A DNA stretch of 64,000 nt from Maribacter thermophilus (GCF_001020565.1 NZ_LDAS01000001.1:2380520-2444519); one strand, 5' to 3'. Positions 17,449-27,510 are shown, counted from the stretch's first letter. The notes: generated by a model not told the origin, from the sequence alone. Numbers and translations: made by a program.

Positions 17449-19275
17449 TTGACAAAAAGATTCTTAACATTATTCTTCGCCTTATCAACCATATTTCATT
17501 CGACCGTTTTTTCGCAAGAGAACAACGGCGACAGTATAAACGGTTACTTTAAGAGGATAGAGAAATTAGTTCTGGACACCAAGTCTAGGAATGACTACCC
17601 AAAACAGGACATTTTATTAAAAAGAAAGAAAAACACCTATGGTACGGACAAGGTAGACATCCTATTACAGCTTTGCCACCTTAACAAATACAAAAGTATC
17701 GAGGTCGCAGAAAATTACAACAAAGAGGCTTTTGAGCTATCTAACGACCTAAATTATGTAAAAGGTATATACAGTGCCACATACAACCATGCCTACCTTC
17801 AATTCATACAAGGTGATTTTAATAGGGCCATGGCGGTGACAAAAAGCTTGGAAAAAAGAATAAACTATACAAAATTCCCCAAAAACTATGCGGATTTTCA
17901 AACCTTAAAATCTGATATACATACAGAAAAAGGGGAGTACGACAAGGCTTTGGAAACCGGCCTTCAACTTTTGGACATTGGGGAAAACACCCAAAACGAG
18001 TATATACTCATGAAATCGCATGCCGCTCTTTCCCATTACTATTTACGTACGCAAAACTATAAAAAGGCACTTGAACATTGCCTATTGGAACTTGATTTCA
18101 TCATCGACCAAAAAAATGTGCACTATATTTTTCAAAAAGTGGACGAAATAGCCCGCATGACAGCTAAATTAGGGGACACCAAAACGGCCTTGAACACCTA
18201 TGAGTTTTATCTTAGAATAGAAAAAGAACTGTATTCTCCAGGCAGTTATATTCAAAGTATAGTCTATATGAACATGGCCGACCTTTACACGACCATTGGA
18301 GAATATGAAAAATCTCAAAAATATTTAACCCAGGCCTTAACATTAAACCACGAAAACAATTACAGGTTTAGGATTCCAAGAGCTCTTACCCTACAATCTG
18401 AACTTTATTTAAAAACGAAGGATACTTCAAATGCCATAAGCACATATGAAAAAAGCATTGAGGCCGCTGAAAATATAAATGCATTCGATGTTATTAAGAC
18501 GAACAGCCAAATTCTAATGGATCTGTACGAAAAATCGAATCAGCCATCTAAAGTTAAAGAATATAGAGCCCTACACGAAGCCATACGAGACTCTCTTTTC
18601 AATAATGAAAAAGAACAACAAATAATAATCTTGGAAACAAGGCGTAAAATAAAGGAGGCTACACAGAAACAACAGGCCCTTGAATTAGAAAATTTAGCCC
18701 AGCGATCTAAGTTGACTACCATCATCGCTATTCTTGGGTCTATTCTTGTTATTGGATTCTTCTTTGTTCTTTCTTATGTAAAGATTAAAGAAAAAAATAA
18801 GGTTTTATACAGAAGAACCATTGAAAACCTTGAAACCCAATTAAAAATCGAAGACAAAAAACACCCCCTTAAAACCAAACCTAAAAGCAAGAAGGAAAAA
18901 AGCAATCCTACCATTGATGACAATGTAAAAACGATTATTTTAAATAGGCTCGAAAAACTTGAAGACGAAAATTTCTTTATAGATTCCGATTGTAATTTGC
19001 ACCAATTAGCCGAGAAACTTAAAACCAATCCGAAGTATTTATCACAAGTAATAAATATTGAAAAAGGTTCTAATTTCAACAATTACATAAACGAACTACG
19101 CATTAATTTCTTGTTGACCAAACTGGTTCAGGACAAAGAATTCAGAAACAGCAAACTCAGCTATATTGCCTCATCTGTAGGCTACAACAATCTAAATACT
19201 TTTAATGCCGCCTTCAAAAAAAGGCAAGGTATTTTACCCTCTTTCTTTATAAAACAATTGAACGAAGAATCTTAA
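17449..19275 (+). CDS. TPR-containing membrane protein with AraC-type DNA-binding domain
   Basis: A 608-residue regulator. It begins with TTG at 17449 and a signal-like segment (KRFLTLFFALSTIFHSTVFSQ). Tetratricopeptide-like helices fill about 60-400, and one membrane helix is at about 424-446 (TTIIAILGSILVIGFFFVLSY). An AraC-type helix-turn-helix region lies at about 500-605 (LHQLAEKLKTNPKYLSQVIN and IASSVGYNNLNTFNAAFKKR). The layout suggests a periplasmic sensor linked across the inner membrane to a DNA-binding domain. It is convergent with the SusCD pair and is the nearest candidate regulator for it, though no ligand is known. Confidence 0.88.
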   Translation: MTKRFLTLFFALSTIFHSTVFSQENNGDSINGYFKRIEKLVLDTKSRNDYPKQDILLKRKKNTYGTDKVDILLQLCHLNKYKSIEVAENYNKEAFELSNDLNYVKGIYSATYNHAYLQFIQGDFNRAMAVTKSLEKRINYTKFPKNYADFQTLKSDIHTEKGEYDKALETGLQLLDIGENTQNEYILMKSHAALSHYYLRTQNYKKALEHCLLELDFIIDQKNVHYIFQKVDEIARMTAKLGDTKTALNTYEFYLRIEKELYSPGSYIQSIVYMNMADLYTTIGEYEKSQKYLTQALTLNHENNYRFRIPRALTLQSELYLKTKDTSNAISTYEKSIEAAENINAFDVIKTNSQILMDLYEKSNQPSKVKEYRALHEAIRDSLFNNEKEQQIIILETRRKIKEATQKQQALELENLAQRSKLTTIIAILGSILVIGFFFVLSYVKIKEKNKVLYRRTIENLETQLKIEDKKHPLKTKPKSKKEKSNPTIDDNVKTIILNRLEKLEDENFFIDSDCNLHQLAEKLKTNPKYLSQVINIEKGSNFNNYINELRINFLLTKLVQDKEFRNSKLSYIASSVGYNNLNTFNAAFKKRQGILPSFFIKQLNEES

Positions 19276-19316
19276 TCGTCCACAAGCAATATCACAAGTA
19301 TTTAATATCCATAAAA

Positions 19317-19348
19317 AAAAGGTAATACCTTTTAAAATATTACCTTTT
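19317..19348 (+). terminator. intrinsic terminator of the TPR/AraC gene
   Basis: The 11-bp arms AAAAGGTAATA and TATTACCTTTT enclose a 10-nt loop, with an A-run before and a T-run ending the 3' arm. Confidence 0.75.
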
Positions 19349-19462
19349 CTGAAAATTAAAAATAAAACTAACTCTCAACTTTAGATATAGTTACCCTCTA
19401 TATCTTTCCTACAAGATACACTAATAATCAGCACTTTACATAAGAAAACAGATGCATTTTAG

Positions 19463-19482
19463 GTAAAATTCATGAATTTTAC
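19463..19482. repeat. perfect palindrome, copy 1
   Basis: GTAAAATTCATGAATTTTAC is a perfect 20-bp palindrome. Its central 18 bp (TAAAATTCATGAATTTTA) recur exactly at 24942-24959 upstream of susC. It lies between the regulator and the 3' end of the susD-like gene. Confidence 0.85.
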
Positions 19483-19672
19483 ATGAACTGGACAATCAAA
19501 AAATATTGAATTTTCTCCTTTACATATAATCAGAGTACAAAACAACGATTGTAATTATTCTTGTGTCTATTCCAAACATCTTTAGAACAACACAACCTAC
19601 TATAAAAGGTCCTTTTTTTTTCGTAAAAACAATTACCAACAATTGGGTAAGATGATTACAATAACAAAAAAA

Positions 19673-19696
19673 GCCATGGTGTAAATACACCATGGC
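19673..19696 (-). terminator. intrinsic terminator of the susCD operon
   Basis: A perfect 10-bp stem (GCCATGGTGT/ACACCATGGC, loop AAAT) is followed on the minus strand by a T-run (TTTTTTTGTTAT). It lies 57 bp after the susD-like stop. Confidence 0.88.
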
Positions 19697-19752
19697 CTTT
19701 TAAATTATAATTATTACAAAGCCTTTAACTCATAGGCTCAAGAGCCTATTAA

Positions 19753-21516
19753 TTAATAAGCTGGATCTTGTGTTAACGTTGCAGTACCCTCTTTAAAAGA
19801 TCTATCTATAGCCTGTGAAGGTATTGGGAAGTATTCATTTTTCCCTTCAACAAAAGACCTTCCGCTAAGGTAACTCCTATGCTCTGATTCGCTCGCGATA
19901 TATGCATTCAAAGTTTCTGCGGCAATACCCCATCTTACTAGGTCCCAGAAACGATGTCCTTCCATAGCAAACTCCAACCTTGTTTCAAACCGAACCGCCT
20001 TACGGGCAAAATCTTGATCTGTCCAAGCATCATCATAGGTGGAAATTTGATAATTTGCAGCGGGAACACCTTCTTCTATAACAAAGTCATTTCTTCCTCC
20101 GTCTTCCGGTTTCGTAGCTTTAGGCACAAAATCTGCAGGGTTTGCAGCCCTTTCCCTAATTCTATTTACCAATAGTCTAGCCGGTTCAAGGTTACCCAAT
20201 TCCACTTCTACCTCGGCCAACCATAGAATAATCATATCCAACCTCATGTAACGGTAGTTATTTGCGGTTAAATTTCCCCATCCACCAATACCGAAACCTT
20301 CTGGCTCAGCTACGTGTTTTTTAGAGAAAAATGGTCCGGCGTACGATAAATCACGTACAAAATCCGTATCATAAATTTTAAATCCTTTGTACAGAATACC
20401 AGGTCTACCTACGGTATGGTCTATTCTTGGATCTAAAGGTGTAGTTACAGGAGAAGTATAGTCTTCTGCGTTAATATCTGCTGGCACATCGGTATCATCA
20501 AAGTTATCCAACAATGGCAAACCATCCTCTGTTTGGTATGCATTTACCAAGTTTTGTGAAACCTGATAAAAACCACAACAACCCCATGGATCAATATACG
20601 GGTGTGCCAATCCCATACCTCTAGAAGAAGCTTGGTCGGCAGCACTACTTACAGCATACTGAATTTCAAAAATAGATTCAGAATTATTACGGGTAGCTAC
20701 CAAGAAATTATCTTGAAACTTTTCTGCCAAACTAAAAGGTCCGTCGTAAAGTATATTTTCTAAAATAGGCTTGGCCTCTTCCAATTTGGCAATATTGGCA
20801 GAGCCATCCTCATTCCATCCTTGATATACCAGAGATTTTGCCAAAAAGGCCTTAGCTGCCCAACTTGTAGGTCTACCCACCTGAGATTGAGTTTCTGGCA
20901 GCACAGCTGCTGCTGCCTTAAAATCCTCCTCAATAAGCGGCCAAATTTCACGATCGTTCGGCACCAACGTACTGTTTACATCATTGATATCATATACTTC
21001 ATCGCTAATATAAGGTGGCATTCTCCACATTTTACGTGCCTCCATATGAAAAATACCTCTCAGAAATCTAGCTTCCGCTATTATTTGCTCTCTTCTGGCT
21101 TCATCGATATCTTCTACGGCCCTTGCAGAAACAATGGCATCATTGGTTCTTGCAACACCTTTGTACAAAGATCTCCATCGGTTCGTAATATGCCCATTAA
21201 AAGCCTGAAAATCATAAGCCTCTATAAAGGACTGTTCTGGTTGGTCACCTGCATCGGTACCCTTTAAAGCATCATCGGATGCTATATTAAAGGCCCAGTT
21301 CTCTACAGTTACGTTCCAATCGGCCGTGCCATCTAGGCCCGCCCCATCGATCATTGCATAAGCCCCCAAGAGTATACCTTCTACCCCATCCGCTGTCTGC
21401 AAACTTGGCTGCCCAAACTGCCCTTCCGGCTCTCGGGTCAAAAATTCATCGCTACAGCCCGTAACCAAGACCAAAAGGCCTGTTAGTGCTGCGAAAATTA
21501 TTCTAATCTTTTTCAT
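19753..21516 (-). CDS. SusD/RagB family outer-membrane nutrient-binding lipoprotein
   Basis: A 587-residue surface lipoprotein that caps the SusC-type channel and binds the transported glycan or other nutrient. The lipobox is LVTGC (Cys21), followed by SDEFLTREPEGQ, the typical SusD start. The RagB/SusD C-terminal region is seen in FETRLEFAMEGHRFWDLVRWG, and the tail ends with YFPIPSQAIDRS. Length is normal. It lies 51 bp downstream of the susC-like gene, forming the standard pair. No glycoside hydrolase or sulfatase gene accompanies it in the window, so the substrate is not indicated. Confidence 0.95.
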   Translation of the reverse strand: MKKIRIIFAALTGLLVLVTGCSDEFLTREPEGQFGQPSLQTADGVEGILLGAYAMIDGAGLDGTADWNVTVENWAFNIASDDALKGTDAGDQPEQSFIEAYDFQAFNGHITNRWRSLYKGVARTNDAIVSARAVEDIDEARREQIIAEARFLRGIFHMEARKMWRMPPYISDEVYDINDVNSTLVPNDREIWPLIEEDFKAAAAVLPETQSQVGRPTSWAAKAFLAKSLVYQGWNEDGSANIAKLEEAKPILENILYDGPFSLAEKFQDNFLVATRNNSESIFEIQYAVSSAADQASSRGMGLAHPYIDPWGCCGFYQVSQNLVNAYQTEDGLPLLDNFDDTDVPADINAEDYTSPVTTPLDPRIDHTVGRPGILYKGFKIYDTDFVRDLSYAGPFFSKKHVAEPEGFGIGGWGNLTANNYRYMRLDMIILWLAEVEVELGNLEPARLLVNRIRERAANPADFVPKATKPEDGGRNDFVIEEGVPAANYQISTYDDAWTDQDFARKAVRFETRLEFAMEGHRFWDLVRWGIAAETLNAYIASESEHRSYLSGRSFVEGKNEYFPIPSQAIDRSFKEGTATLTQDPAY

Positions 21517-21567
21517 TGTCTATAATTTATTTATTTTCAAATTCTTCACGATCATATCATTAAATAT

Positions 21568-24500
21568 TTAATCAAAGCTTACCCTTAACCCTAAAGTATA
21601 GGTTCTTGAAACGGGCATAAATCCACCATCAAACCCTAAGGTCGCATCACTTCTACTAGAATTAATTTCAGGGTTAAGACCGGAATATTTAGTCCAAGTA
21701 GCTAAATTTTGCCCTTGAACATAAATTTGTGCTCTAGACAATCCTATACCTTCCAAAATATCCTCTGGAAAACTATACGTTAACTGAACGTTCTTTAATC
21801 GGAAATAACTACCATCTTCAATAAAATATGAAGAAGGCCTACTACTTACCTGATCATTGGCATCCATAATAGGAACCGTGGCATTTGGGTTGGCCGCTAC
21901 CCACTCGCTTTGAGGAGCTGTAGGGTTTGCTGGTTGCCAAGCATTATACAATGCTCTTTTGGACCTATTACCTTGAAACGTGTTAAAATCAGCAAAATAA
22001 CGAACATAATTATAGATGTCATTTCCTTGAAAACCGTTACCGAAAATATTCAAGGCCAAATTCTTATAATTAAAATCCAAATTGATACCATACGTGAAAT
22101 CAGGATGTGGATTTCCGATTATGGTACGGTCATCATCTGTAATTTCACCGTCCCCATTAATATCCTTGACCTTCAATTTACCCGGAGCGTTATAATCTCC
22201 ATAGGTTGGCCAAGCATCTGCCTCGGCCTGGCTTTGAAAAATACCTTCGGTCACAAAACCATAAAATGAGGATATTGGACTACCGGCCTGTGTTACCGTT
22301 AAGGATGGTACACGAGATGCATCACCAAATAACCTTGTATCGGCACTTTCACTTAACTGGTTTACTTCATTTTTGTATTGTGAGAAGTTAACTCCGATTC
22401 CATAGCCCCAATCGCCTTTATTCTCATTCCAATTAAGAGAAAGATCAACCCCTTTATTGGTCATTTTCCCTACATTAAAATAAGGTGCACTGGCATCACC
22501 GGCACTATAGGTAATTGGAGATTGAAACAACATATCTGATGTTACCCTGTCCCAGATATCAACGTTCATATTCAACCTACTATCGAACATCGATAGATCA
22601 ATACCAAAGTTGTTTGATGTGGTAGTCTCCCATTTTGCATCAGGGTTACCAAAACCAGAAGCATCAAAACCAATGGTAGGCGCACTTGTAGAACCGTCTA
22701 TAGGATAACCGGCATTAAAGATATTTGAACGATACGTGGTATAGGCATTGTAATCCCCAATTTCTTGGTTACCGGTTTTACCCCATCCATATCTTAACTT
22801 TAATTCGTCTATCCATTCTATGTTATCCATAAAACTCTCATCAGACACCCTCCATCCTAAACTAAAAGCAGGGAAAAAGGCACTTCTGGAAGCGGATTGG
22901 AATCTAGAAGAGGAGTCATTTCTTAATATGACCTGTGCCAAGTATTTACCATTATAGTCGTAATTGAATTTCCCGAATTGAGAAAACAAGGTATAATCAA
23001 GATAAGAAGCTCCGTCATTGGAAGCGGTTGTAGCATCACCCAACCTTAAATACCTTAAGATATCCGTGGTTTCAAAGGCAAACTGATTTCTACTGGCGTT
23101 AAAGAATTCGCCATAAGCCTGAATACCTTCTACACCAACAAAAGCGGTTACATTATGATTTTCATTGAATGTTTTGGTATAGGTAAGAACCGTATTCCAT
23201 TGCCATTGATATTCATAGGCGTTAGAGGAGGTAGAACCATTAATAAAATTACCTTCTACATATTCCGGTTGAGGCCTACGAAGGTCTATTCCCCTTTCGT
23301 TTTCGGCATCAACACCAAAACTTGTCTTAAGTTCCAGATTATCGGTAATATCTAAAGTGGCAAAAACATTACCCAAGACTCTTGCCCGGTATCTTCTATC
23401 ATCTTTGTCCCTAGTTAGTACCGCCACAGGGTTAAAGTTATTACCTAGATTTGCTCCTCTACTACCGGCAAAATTACCGGCAATATCATAAACCGGCAAT
23501 AATGGATGGTGCTTAAAAGCTCCTGAAACTGTATTTTGCTCGTCGTCATTTGAAAAACCACCTTTTCTATTATCCAAGTTTACGGTTAGGTTCTCCCCTA
23601 TGGTCAGTTTCTGGTTCAAAGCCTTAAATTCTGTATTGGCCCTAATAGAGGTTCTATTATAACCTACAAATTTGGTAATCGCTTTTTGCTCAAAGTAACT
23701 TAAGGTAAACGCATATCTAGCATTTTCCGTTGCTCCAGATGCGCTTATCTGGTGGTTCAAGATCGGAGCCGATCGAATAGACTCTTCCCACCAATTGGTA
23801 TCGGCAGAACGTGTAATGGCGTATATATTACCAGGCTCTAAAGCATAAAGACTTGGATCGGTACCGGGATCACCTTCCATGGCCCCACTTGGGAATACAT
23901 AATCGGGTATAGTCACCTCTCCATTAGGACCAAAGGTATATTGGCCATGGCTAGGGGTCTTGCCCGCATATAAATCGGCCAAATATAAATATTGACCCAA
24001 TTCTTCCGCATTTAAGGCCTCAACGTCGTTAGCAGCCGTTTGCATACCATAGTATGTTTCATAGCTGATAACCGGTTTCCCCATTTTACCTTTTTTGGTA
24101 GTAATGATAATTACACCATTCGCAGCACGCGAACCATATATGGAAGCCGCAGATGCATCTTTTAATACCTGCAACGACTCTATATCCCCAGGATTCAAAT
24201 TAGCCTGTGACTTGGAAGGAACCCCGTCTATAATATATAGTGGGTCGTTATTACCAATAGTACCGTACCCACGGATACGAACTTTTGCCTCCCCACCAGG
24301 TGTGGCATCACTAACGATTCCGATACCAGCTGCCCTACCTTGCAATTGCTGGGCAAAAGTAGTCGCTGGCACAGCTGTAAGTTCTTCCACATCAACCGTG
24401 GACACGGAACCTGTTACATCTCGTTTAGATTGTGAGCCATAACCAGTTACCACTACCTCATCCAAAGCGGCAGCATCCTCTTCCATAGTTACATTAATGG

Positions 24501-24765
24501 TCGATTGACCATTTACGGGAATCTCTACAGTTTTAAATCCAATGTAACTGAATACCAACACGGCATTACCATCTACATTGTCCAACGTGTAGTTTCCATC
24601 AAAATCGGTTTGGGTTCCGTTCGTTGTACCCTTAATAAGAACACTGGCCCCAGGTAATGGTCCAGTTCCATCCGCAACGGTTCCCGTTACCGTCTGGGCT
24701 TTTACTAATCCGACGCATAAAAATGCCCCGACCAGTAATAACCCCTTCAACAAAGTACTCTTCAT
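21568..24765 (-). CDS. SusC/RagA family TonB-linked outer-membrane transporter
   Basis: A 1065-residue TonB-dependent channel. A signal peptide (1-23) is followed by a carboxypeptidase-regulatory-like (CarboxypepD_reg) domain at about 25-105 (GPLPGASVLIKGTTNGTQTD). A TonB box-like segment precedes the plug (EVVVTGYGSQSKRDVTGSV). The SusC plug signature is YIIDGVPSKSQANLNPGDI and IYGSRAANGVIIITTKKG; the rest is a beta-barrel ending in LRVSFD with a terminal aromatic-containing strand. It is the first gene of the susCD pair. Upstream lie a 1.0-kb gene-free region and a palindrome that also occurs at the other end of the pair. Confidence 0.96.
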   Translation of the reverse strand: MKSTLLKGLLLVGAFLCVGLVKAQTVTGTVADGTGPLPGASVLIKGTTNGTQTDFDGNYTLDNVDGNAVLVFSYIGFKTVEIPVNGQSTINVTMEEDAAALDEVVVTGYGSQSKRDVTGSVSTVDVEELTAVPATTFAQQLQGRAAGIGIVSDATPGGEAKVRIRGYGTIGNNDPLYIIDGVPSKSQANLNPGDIESLQVLKDASAASIYGSRAANGVIIITTKKGKMGKPVISYETYYGMQTAANDVEALNAEELGQYLYLADLYAGKTPSHGQYTFGPNGEVTIPDYVFPSGAMEGDPGTDPSLYALEPGNIYAITRSADTNWWEESIRSAPILNHQISASGATENARYAFTLSYFEQKAITKFVGYNRTSIRANTEFKALNQKLTIGENLTVNLDNRKGGFSNDDEQNTVSGAFKHHPLLPVYDIAGNFAGSRGANLGNNFNPVAVLTRDKDDRRYRARVLGNVFATLDITDNLELKTSFGVDAENERGIDLRRPQPEYVEGNFINGSTSSNAYEYQWQWNTVLTYTKTFNENHNVTAFVGVEGIQAYGEFFNASRNQFAFETTDILRYLRLGDATTASNDGASYLDYTLFSQFGKFNYDYNGKYLAQVILRNDSSSRFQSASRSAFFPAFSLGWRVSDESFMDNIEWIDELKLRYGWGKTGNQEIGDYNAYTTYRSNIFNAGYPIDGSTSAPTIGFDASGFGNPDAKWETTTSNNFGIDLSMFDSRLNMNVDIWDRVTSDMLFQSPITYSAGDASAPYFNVGKMTNKGVDLSLNWNENKGDWGYGIGVNFSQYKNEVNQLSESADTRLFGDASRVPSLTVTQAGSPISSFYGFVTEGIFQSQAEADAWPTYGDYNAPGKLKVKDINGDGEITDDDRTIIGNPHPDFTYGINLDFNYKNLALNIFGNGFQGNDIYNYVRYFADFNTFQGNRSKRALYNAWQPANPTAPQSEWVAANPNATVPIMDANDQVSSRPSSYFIEDGSYFRLKNVQLTYSFPEDILEGIGLSRAQIYVQGQNLATWTKYSGLNPEINSSRSDATLGFDGGFMPVSRTYTLGLRVSFD

Positions 24766-25796
24766 AAATAATTAAAGTTTAAGTTAATATTGATTGTTGT
24801 TAGTTATTAAAGAAATCAACCATAGGTGATATTTGAATTGAGCGAAACACCCATAATTAATATTTTATGTTAATTATTTCATAATTGCTAAAATTAAATT
24901 ATCAAAAATGAATTATCGACGAATTAATGATTTAAAAACTATAAAATTCATGAATTTTAAGTGACATACCCCCGTATTTTCACAAATCCTAAGCGAATTC
25001 AACTTCAAATTACCAATTATTCAAATATTAGCAAAAAATTAAGCAAAATACTTTATATTTTATGTTAATTTAAGGTAAATAATTATCAAGTGTTCAAGGG
25101 TAAGCGCTGAAATCCACTAAAAATCCCATTACTTTAAAGATTAGAAAACGCCTTCTACAAGCTATTAGGACATAGCTATCCCGGCATCTATAATTCTATG
25201 GAGACCTCTTAAAAATACCCCTTATTAAACCATGTCCTTAACACCTAAAACATATGATTTAAACACCTCATACCTATACGGCTATCTGAGATTGAAGCAC
25301 CCCAACAGAACAAATACCTGACTACAAATTAATTTTAAAAAGGAAATGTGATTACGTAGAATATCACTGCACTCTATACGGTTTTCAATAAAATATCGCC
25401 AGAAATCCATTTCATTACTGGTTAAATATTTAAGAAAACACAAATGCTTTATTAATGCACGCTAGGAAATATCAGAAATTTCAATTCCCTAAAAAAATGG
25501 TTGAAATTAGCGTTGTTATTCTAAAATCTTGAGTACTGATAACAGTCATACCGCGGAGAATCCAACAGTAATTCAAATTTTAAAAAAATATGGGCACTCA
25601 ATCCATATGAGGACCAATGAAACTCCATATTTAATAGAGCTGTCTTTCTACAAAGTTAAAAAACACAAAAAGAAATAAAGAAATTAAAAAATAATATCAT
25701 CCGTTCACTACCCTCTTACAAGACCTAGACAATGATTACTTATTCCTCTTATGGCCCCCTATATATTCACTATGAAATATGTTTATATAAATAAAA
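24766..25796. other. 1.03-kb gene-free region upstream of susC
   Basis: No coding frame that I can support on either strand; the sequence is very AT-rich. A perfect palindrome (24942-24959) lies about 177 bp upstream of the susC start. A weak TAnnTTTG-like match (TATGGTTG, one mismatch) is visible on the minus strand near 24820. An inverted repeat AATTTCAA/TTGAAATT occurs near 25477-25510. The length is unusual for this compact genome and suggests an extended control region or decayed gene content. Confidence 0.6.
24942..24959. repeat. perfect palindrome, copy 2 (candidate operator of susCD)
   Basis: TAAAATTCATGAATTTTA, an exact copy of the core of the palindrome at 19463-19482. It is placed where an operator or activator site for susC would be expected. 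Dyad symmetry suggests a dimeric DNA-binding protein; the protein is unknown. Confidence 0.8.
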
Positions 25797-26666
25797 CTAC
25801 CCATTGTACCTAGGCTCTATTTGCCCCTTGGTATTAGTATTGACCGCAAAGCATCTACCCTCCAAAGGATTCTTTTTCTGCTCTTCTTCTGTCAAGTTCA
25901 AACGTGATGTTGTAATGAACAAAGTATTATTTTCTTCACCTCCAAAACAACAACTTGTCACAAAACTCACAGGAATACTGATATCTTCTATCCAGATACC
26001 TTCCCTATCAAAATGGCTGATTTTTTTACCATTCCACATGGCAACCCAAAAACCTCCTTCCGAATCAACCGTCATGCCATCAGGGAATTCATTTTTGTTC
26101 CATTGAATATGTCTTCTTCTATTTGAAATATCACCTGTTTCTATATTATAATCATAAGCATACATAACATTGCGCATTGTATCTATCATATAATATGTTT
26201 TACAATCCGGACTCCACCCCATACCATTGGTTATAAATATGTTCCGCTCAAGACAAGTTACAGTTTGGTCTGTATTGAGCCGATACAAACTACCAGTAGC
26301 ATTTTTCCCATCATATTCCATAGTTCCTGCAAAAAAACGGCCTTTAGGATCAACGGCTCCATCATTCATTCGCCTTTTCTTAACATTGATTTCAGGAGAA
26401 TTTTCAACTAACCGCAACTGTTTTTTCCCCTCATCATAAAAACCAAACCCGTCACGCACCCCCGTTATTATTCTACCACTTGTACAAAGTGCCAATACAC
26501 CTAATTCTTGCCCAACACTAAACTCAGAAAAACACCCTGTTAGATAATCAATCTTATAATAAGTTCCCTTTAGTAAATCTACGCAATAGAATTTTTTCTC
26601 TATTGGGCACCAAACCGGGCCTTCTCCATGGACTGGTCTTATCTCAAATATTGGTTCCGCTTTCAT
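25797..26666 (-). CDS. SMP-30/gluconolactonase/LRE family lactonase
   Basis: A 289-residue six-bladed beta-propeller enzyme that likely hydrolyses a sugar lactone. The metal ligands expected for the family are in place: Glu15 (HGEGPVW), Asn147 (ITNGMGWSPD) and Asp196 (FPDGMTVD). The substrate-contacting RMNDG motif is at 99-103. No signal peptide, so cytosolic. It lies upstream of the susCD pair on the same strand but 1.0 kb away. With the transporter this hints at an aldonate or sugar-acid route, as an inference only. Confidence 0.93.
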   Translation of the reverse strand: MKAEPIFEIRPVHGEGPVWCPIEKKFYCVDLLKGTYYKIDYLTGCFSEFSVGQELGVLALCTSGRIITGVRDGFGFYDEGKKQLRLVENSPEINVKKRRMNDGAVDPKGRFFAGTMEYDGKNATGSLYRLNTDQTVTCLERNIFITNGMGWSPDCKTYYMIDTMRNVMYAYDYNIETGDISNRRRHIQWNKNEFPDGMTVDSEGGFWVAMWNGKKISHFDREGIWIEDISIPVSFVTSCCFGGEENNTLFITTSRLNLTEEEQKKNPLEGRCFAVNTNTKGQIEPRYNG

Positions 26667-27101
26667 AAATCAATAATCAAATTTTTCACAAACAAGCCAA
26701 CTAAACTTTATACGGACTAGTATCTCTTCCTTTCTTTATAGGGTTCTCTTTCCAATTTTATAATGGCTTTTAAAAATATCTATAATCCCTTAAACAAAAA
26801 AGGATATAATGATTTCCTTTATTCTACAAAAATTTCCCCCTAAATGGCCCTAGTTCATAAATTGTTTATCAGGTAATTCTCATTATTTGGCAACAAACAT
26901 CATTTATAGCCCAACCATCGAAATATCCGCCAAAAGGAAGAAAAATATAAGTGCGGGCACCGTATATACGATACCCGCACTGAAATAATTAAAAAAGAAG
27001 CCTTTCATCTCATCATAAAAGCACTCAAAAATGATGACACAAAAAAAGATTTGGGGCCTACCCCTTACTCATTGTTTAAGTAAAACCCTATACTAACCGA
27101 A
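26667..27101. other. 435-bp gap without genes
   Basis: It contains a terminator-like hairpin (26950-26981, listed separately) for the minus-strand genes to its right and otherwise AT-rich sequence without a supported frame. The promoter of the SMP-30 gene must lie in the left part; no clear consensus is seen. Confidence 0.6.
26950..26981 (-). terminator. intrinsic terminator after the DUF4870 gene
   Basis: Arms AGTGCGGG and CCCGCACT enclose a loop that itself contains the palindrome CGTATATACG. On the minus strand it is followed by TATATTTTTC. It lies about 120 bp beyond the DUF4870 stop. Confidence 0.7.
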
Positions 27102-27455
27102 TTAGAGGTTCGCAAACCATTTTTCATATTGCCTACCTAAAATAGGAATCGGTTTTTCTTTTCCGTTAATGGCATTTAGCAACCCCATAAACCACATATA
27201 AACAACAACAAAACTTCCGAATATCGAAATAAACCACCCTAAAATGGGCACCATGCCTATTACTCCCAATCCAATTCCGGTTACTACCAAGCCCAAGGAT
27301 TGGGCAATATGATATTGGGCAAAAGGTAATTTCTTATCATTGTTCATTACAAAGGCAATAATCAGCCCAATAAATGTAAGATACGCTATTACAGCTATTT
27401 TCTTTCCCTCTTCCTCTATAGTTGTTGCCGTATTTTCCTGTTCTGTTTGTTTCAT
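27102..27455 (-). CDS. DUF4870 / Tic20-like membrane protein
   Basis: A 117-residue inner-membrane protein with a short charged N terminus (MKQTEQENTATTIEEEGKK) and three to four hydrophobic segments: IAVIAYLTFIGLIIAFVMN, then a loop with the conserved FAQYHIAQSLGL motif, then VVTGIGLGVIGMVPILGW and FGSFVVVYMWFMGLL. The pattern matches DUF4870. Function is unknown. It is the last gene of a minus-strand series of small envelope proteins. Confidence 0.82.
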   Translation of the reverse strand: MKQTEQENTATTIEEEGKKIAVIAYLTFIGLIIAFVMNNDKKLPFAQYHIAQSLGLVVTGIGLGVIGMVPILGWFISIFGSFVVVYMWFMGLLNAINGKEKPIPILGRQYEKWFANL

Positions 27456-27510
27456 TGTTAATTATTTGATCAATTGTTTATATAGGAACATTATAACAAA
27501 GATGCGCCTA

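Larger units (their letters stand above)
19276..19752. other. 477-bp gap between convergent regulator and susD-like genes
   Basis: No credible coding frame. It holds a terminator for each neighbouring gene and a perfect palindrome at 19463-19482, all listed separately. The rest is AT-rich sequence without recognised structure. Confidence 0.7.

Noticed and set aside
25530..25680. Short plus-strand frame (about 46 codons from a TTG) in the gene-free region upstream of susC
   Set aside because: No recognised similarity, TTG start without context, Lys-rich end as expected from A-rich DNA; not enough to call a gene or a remnant.
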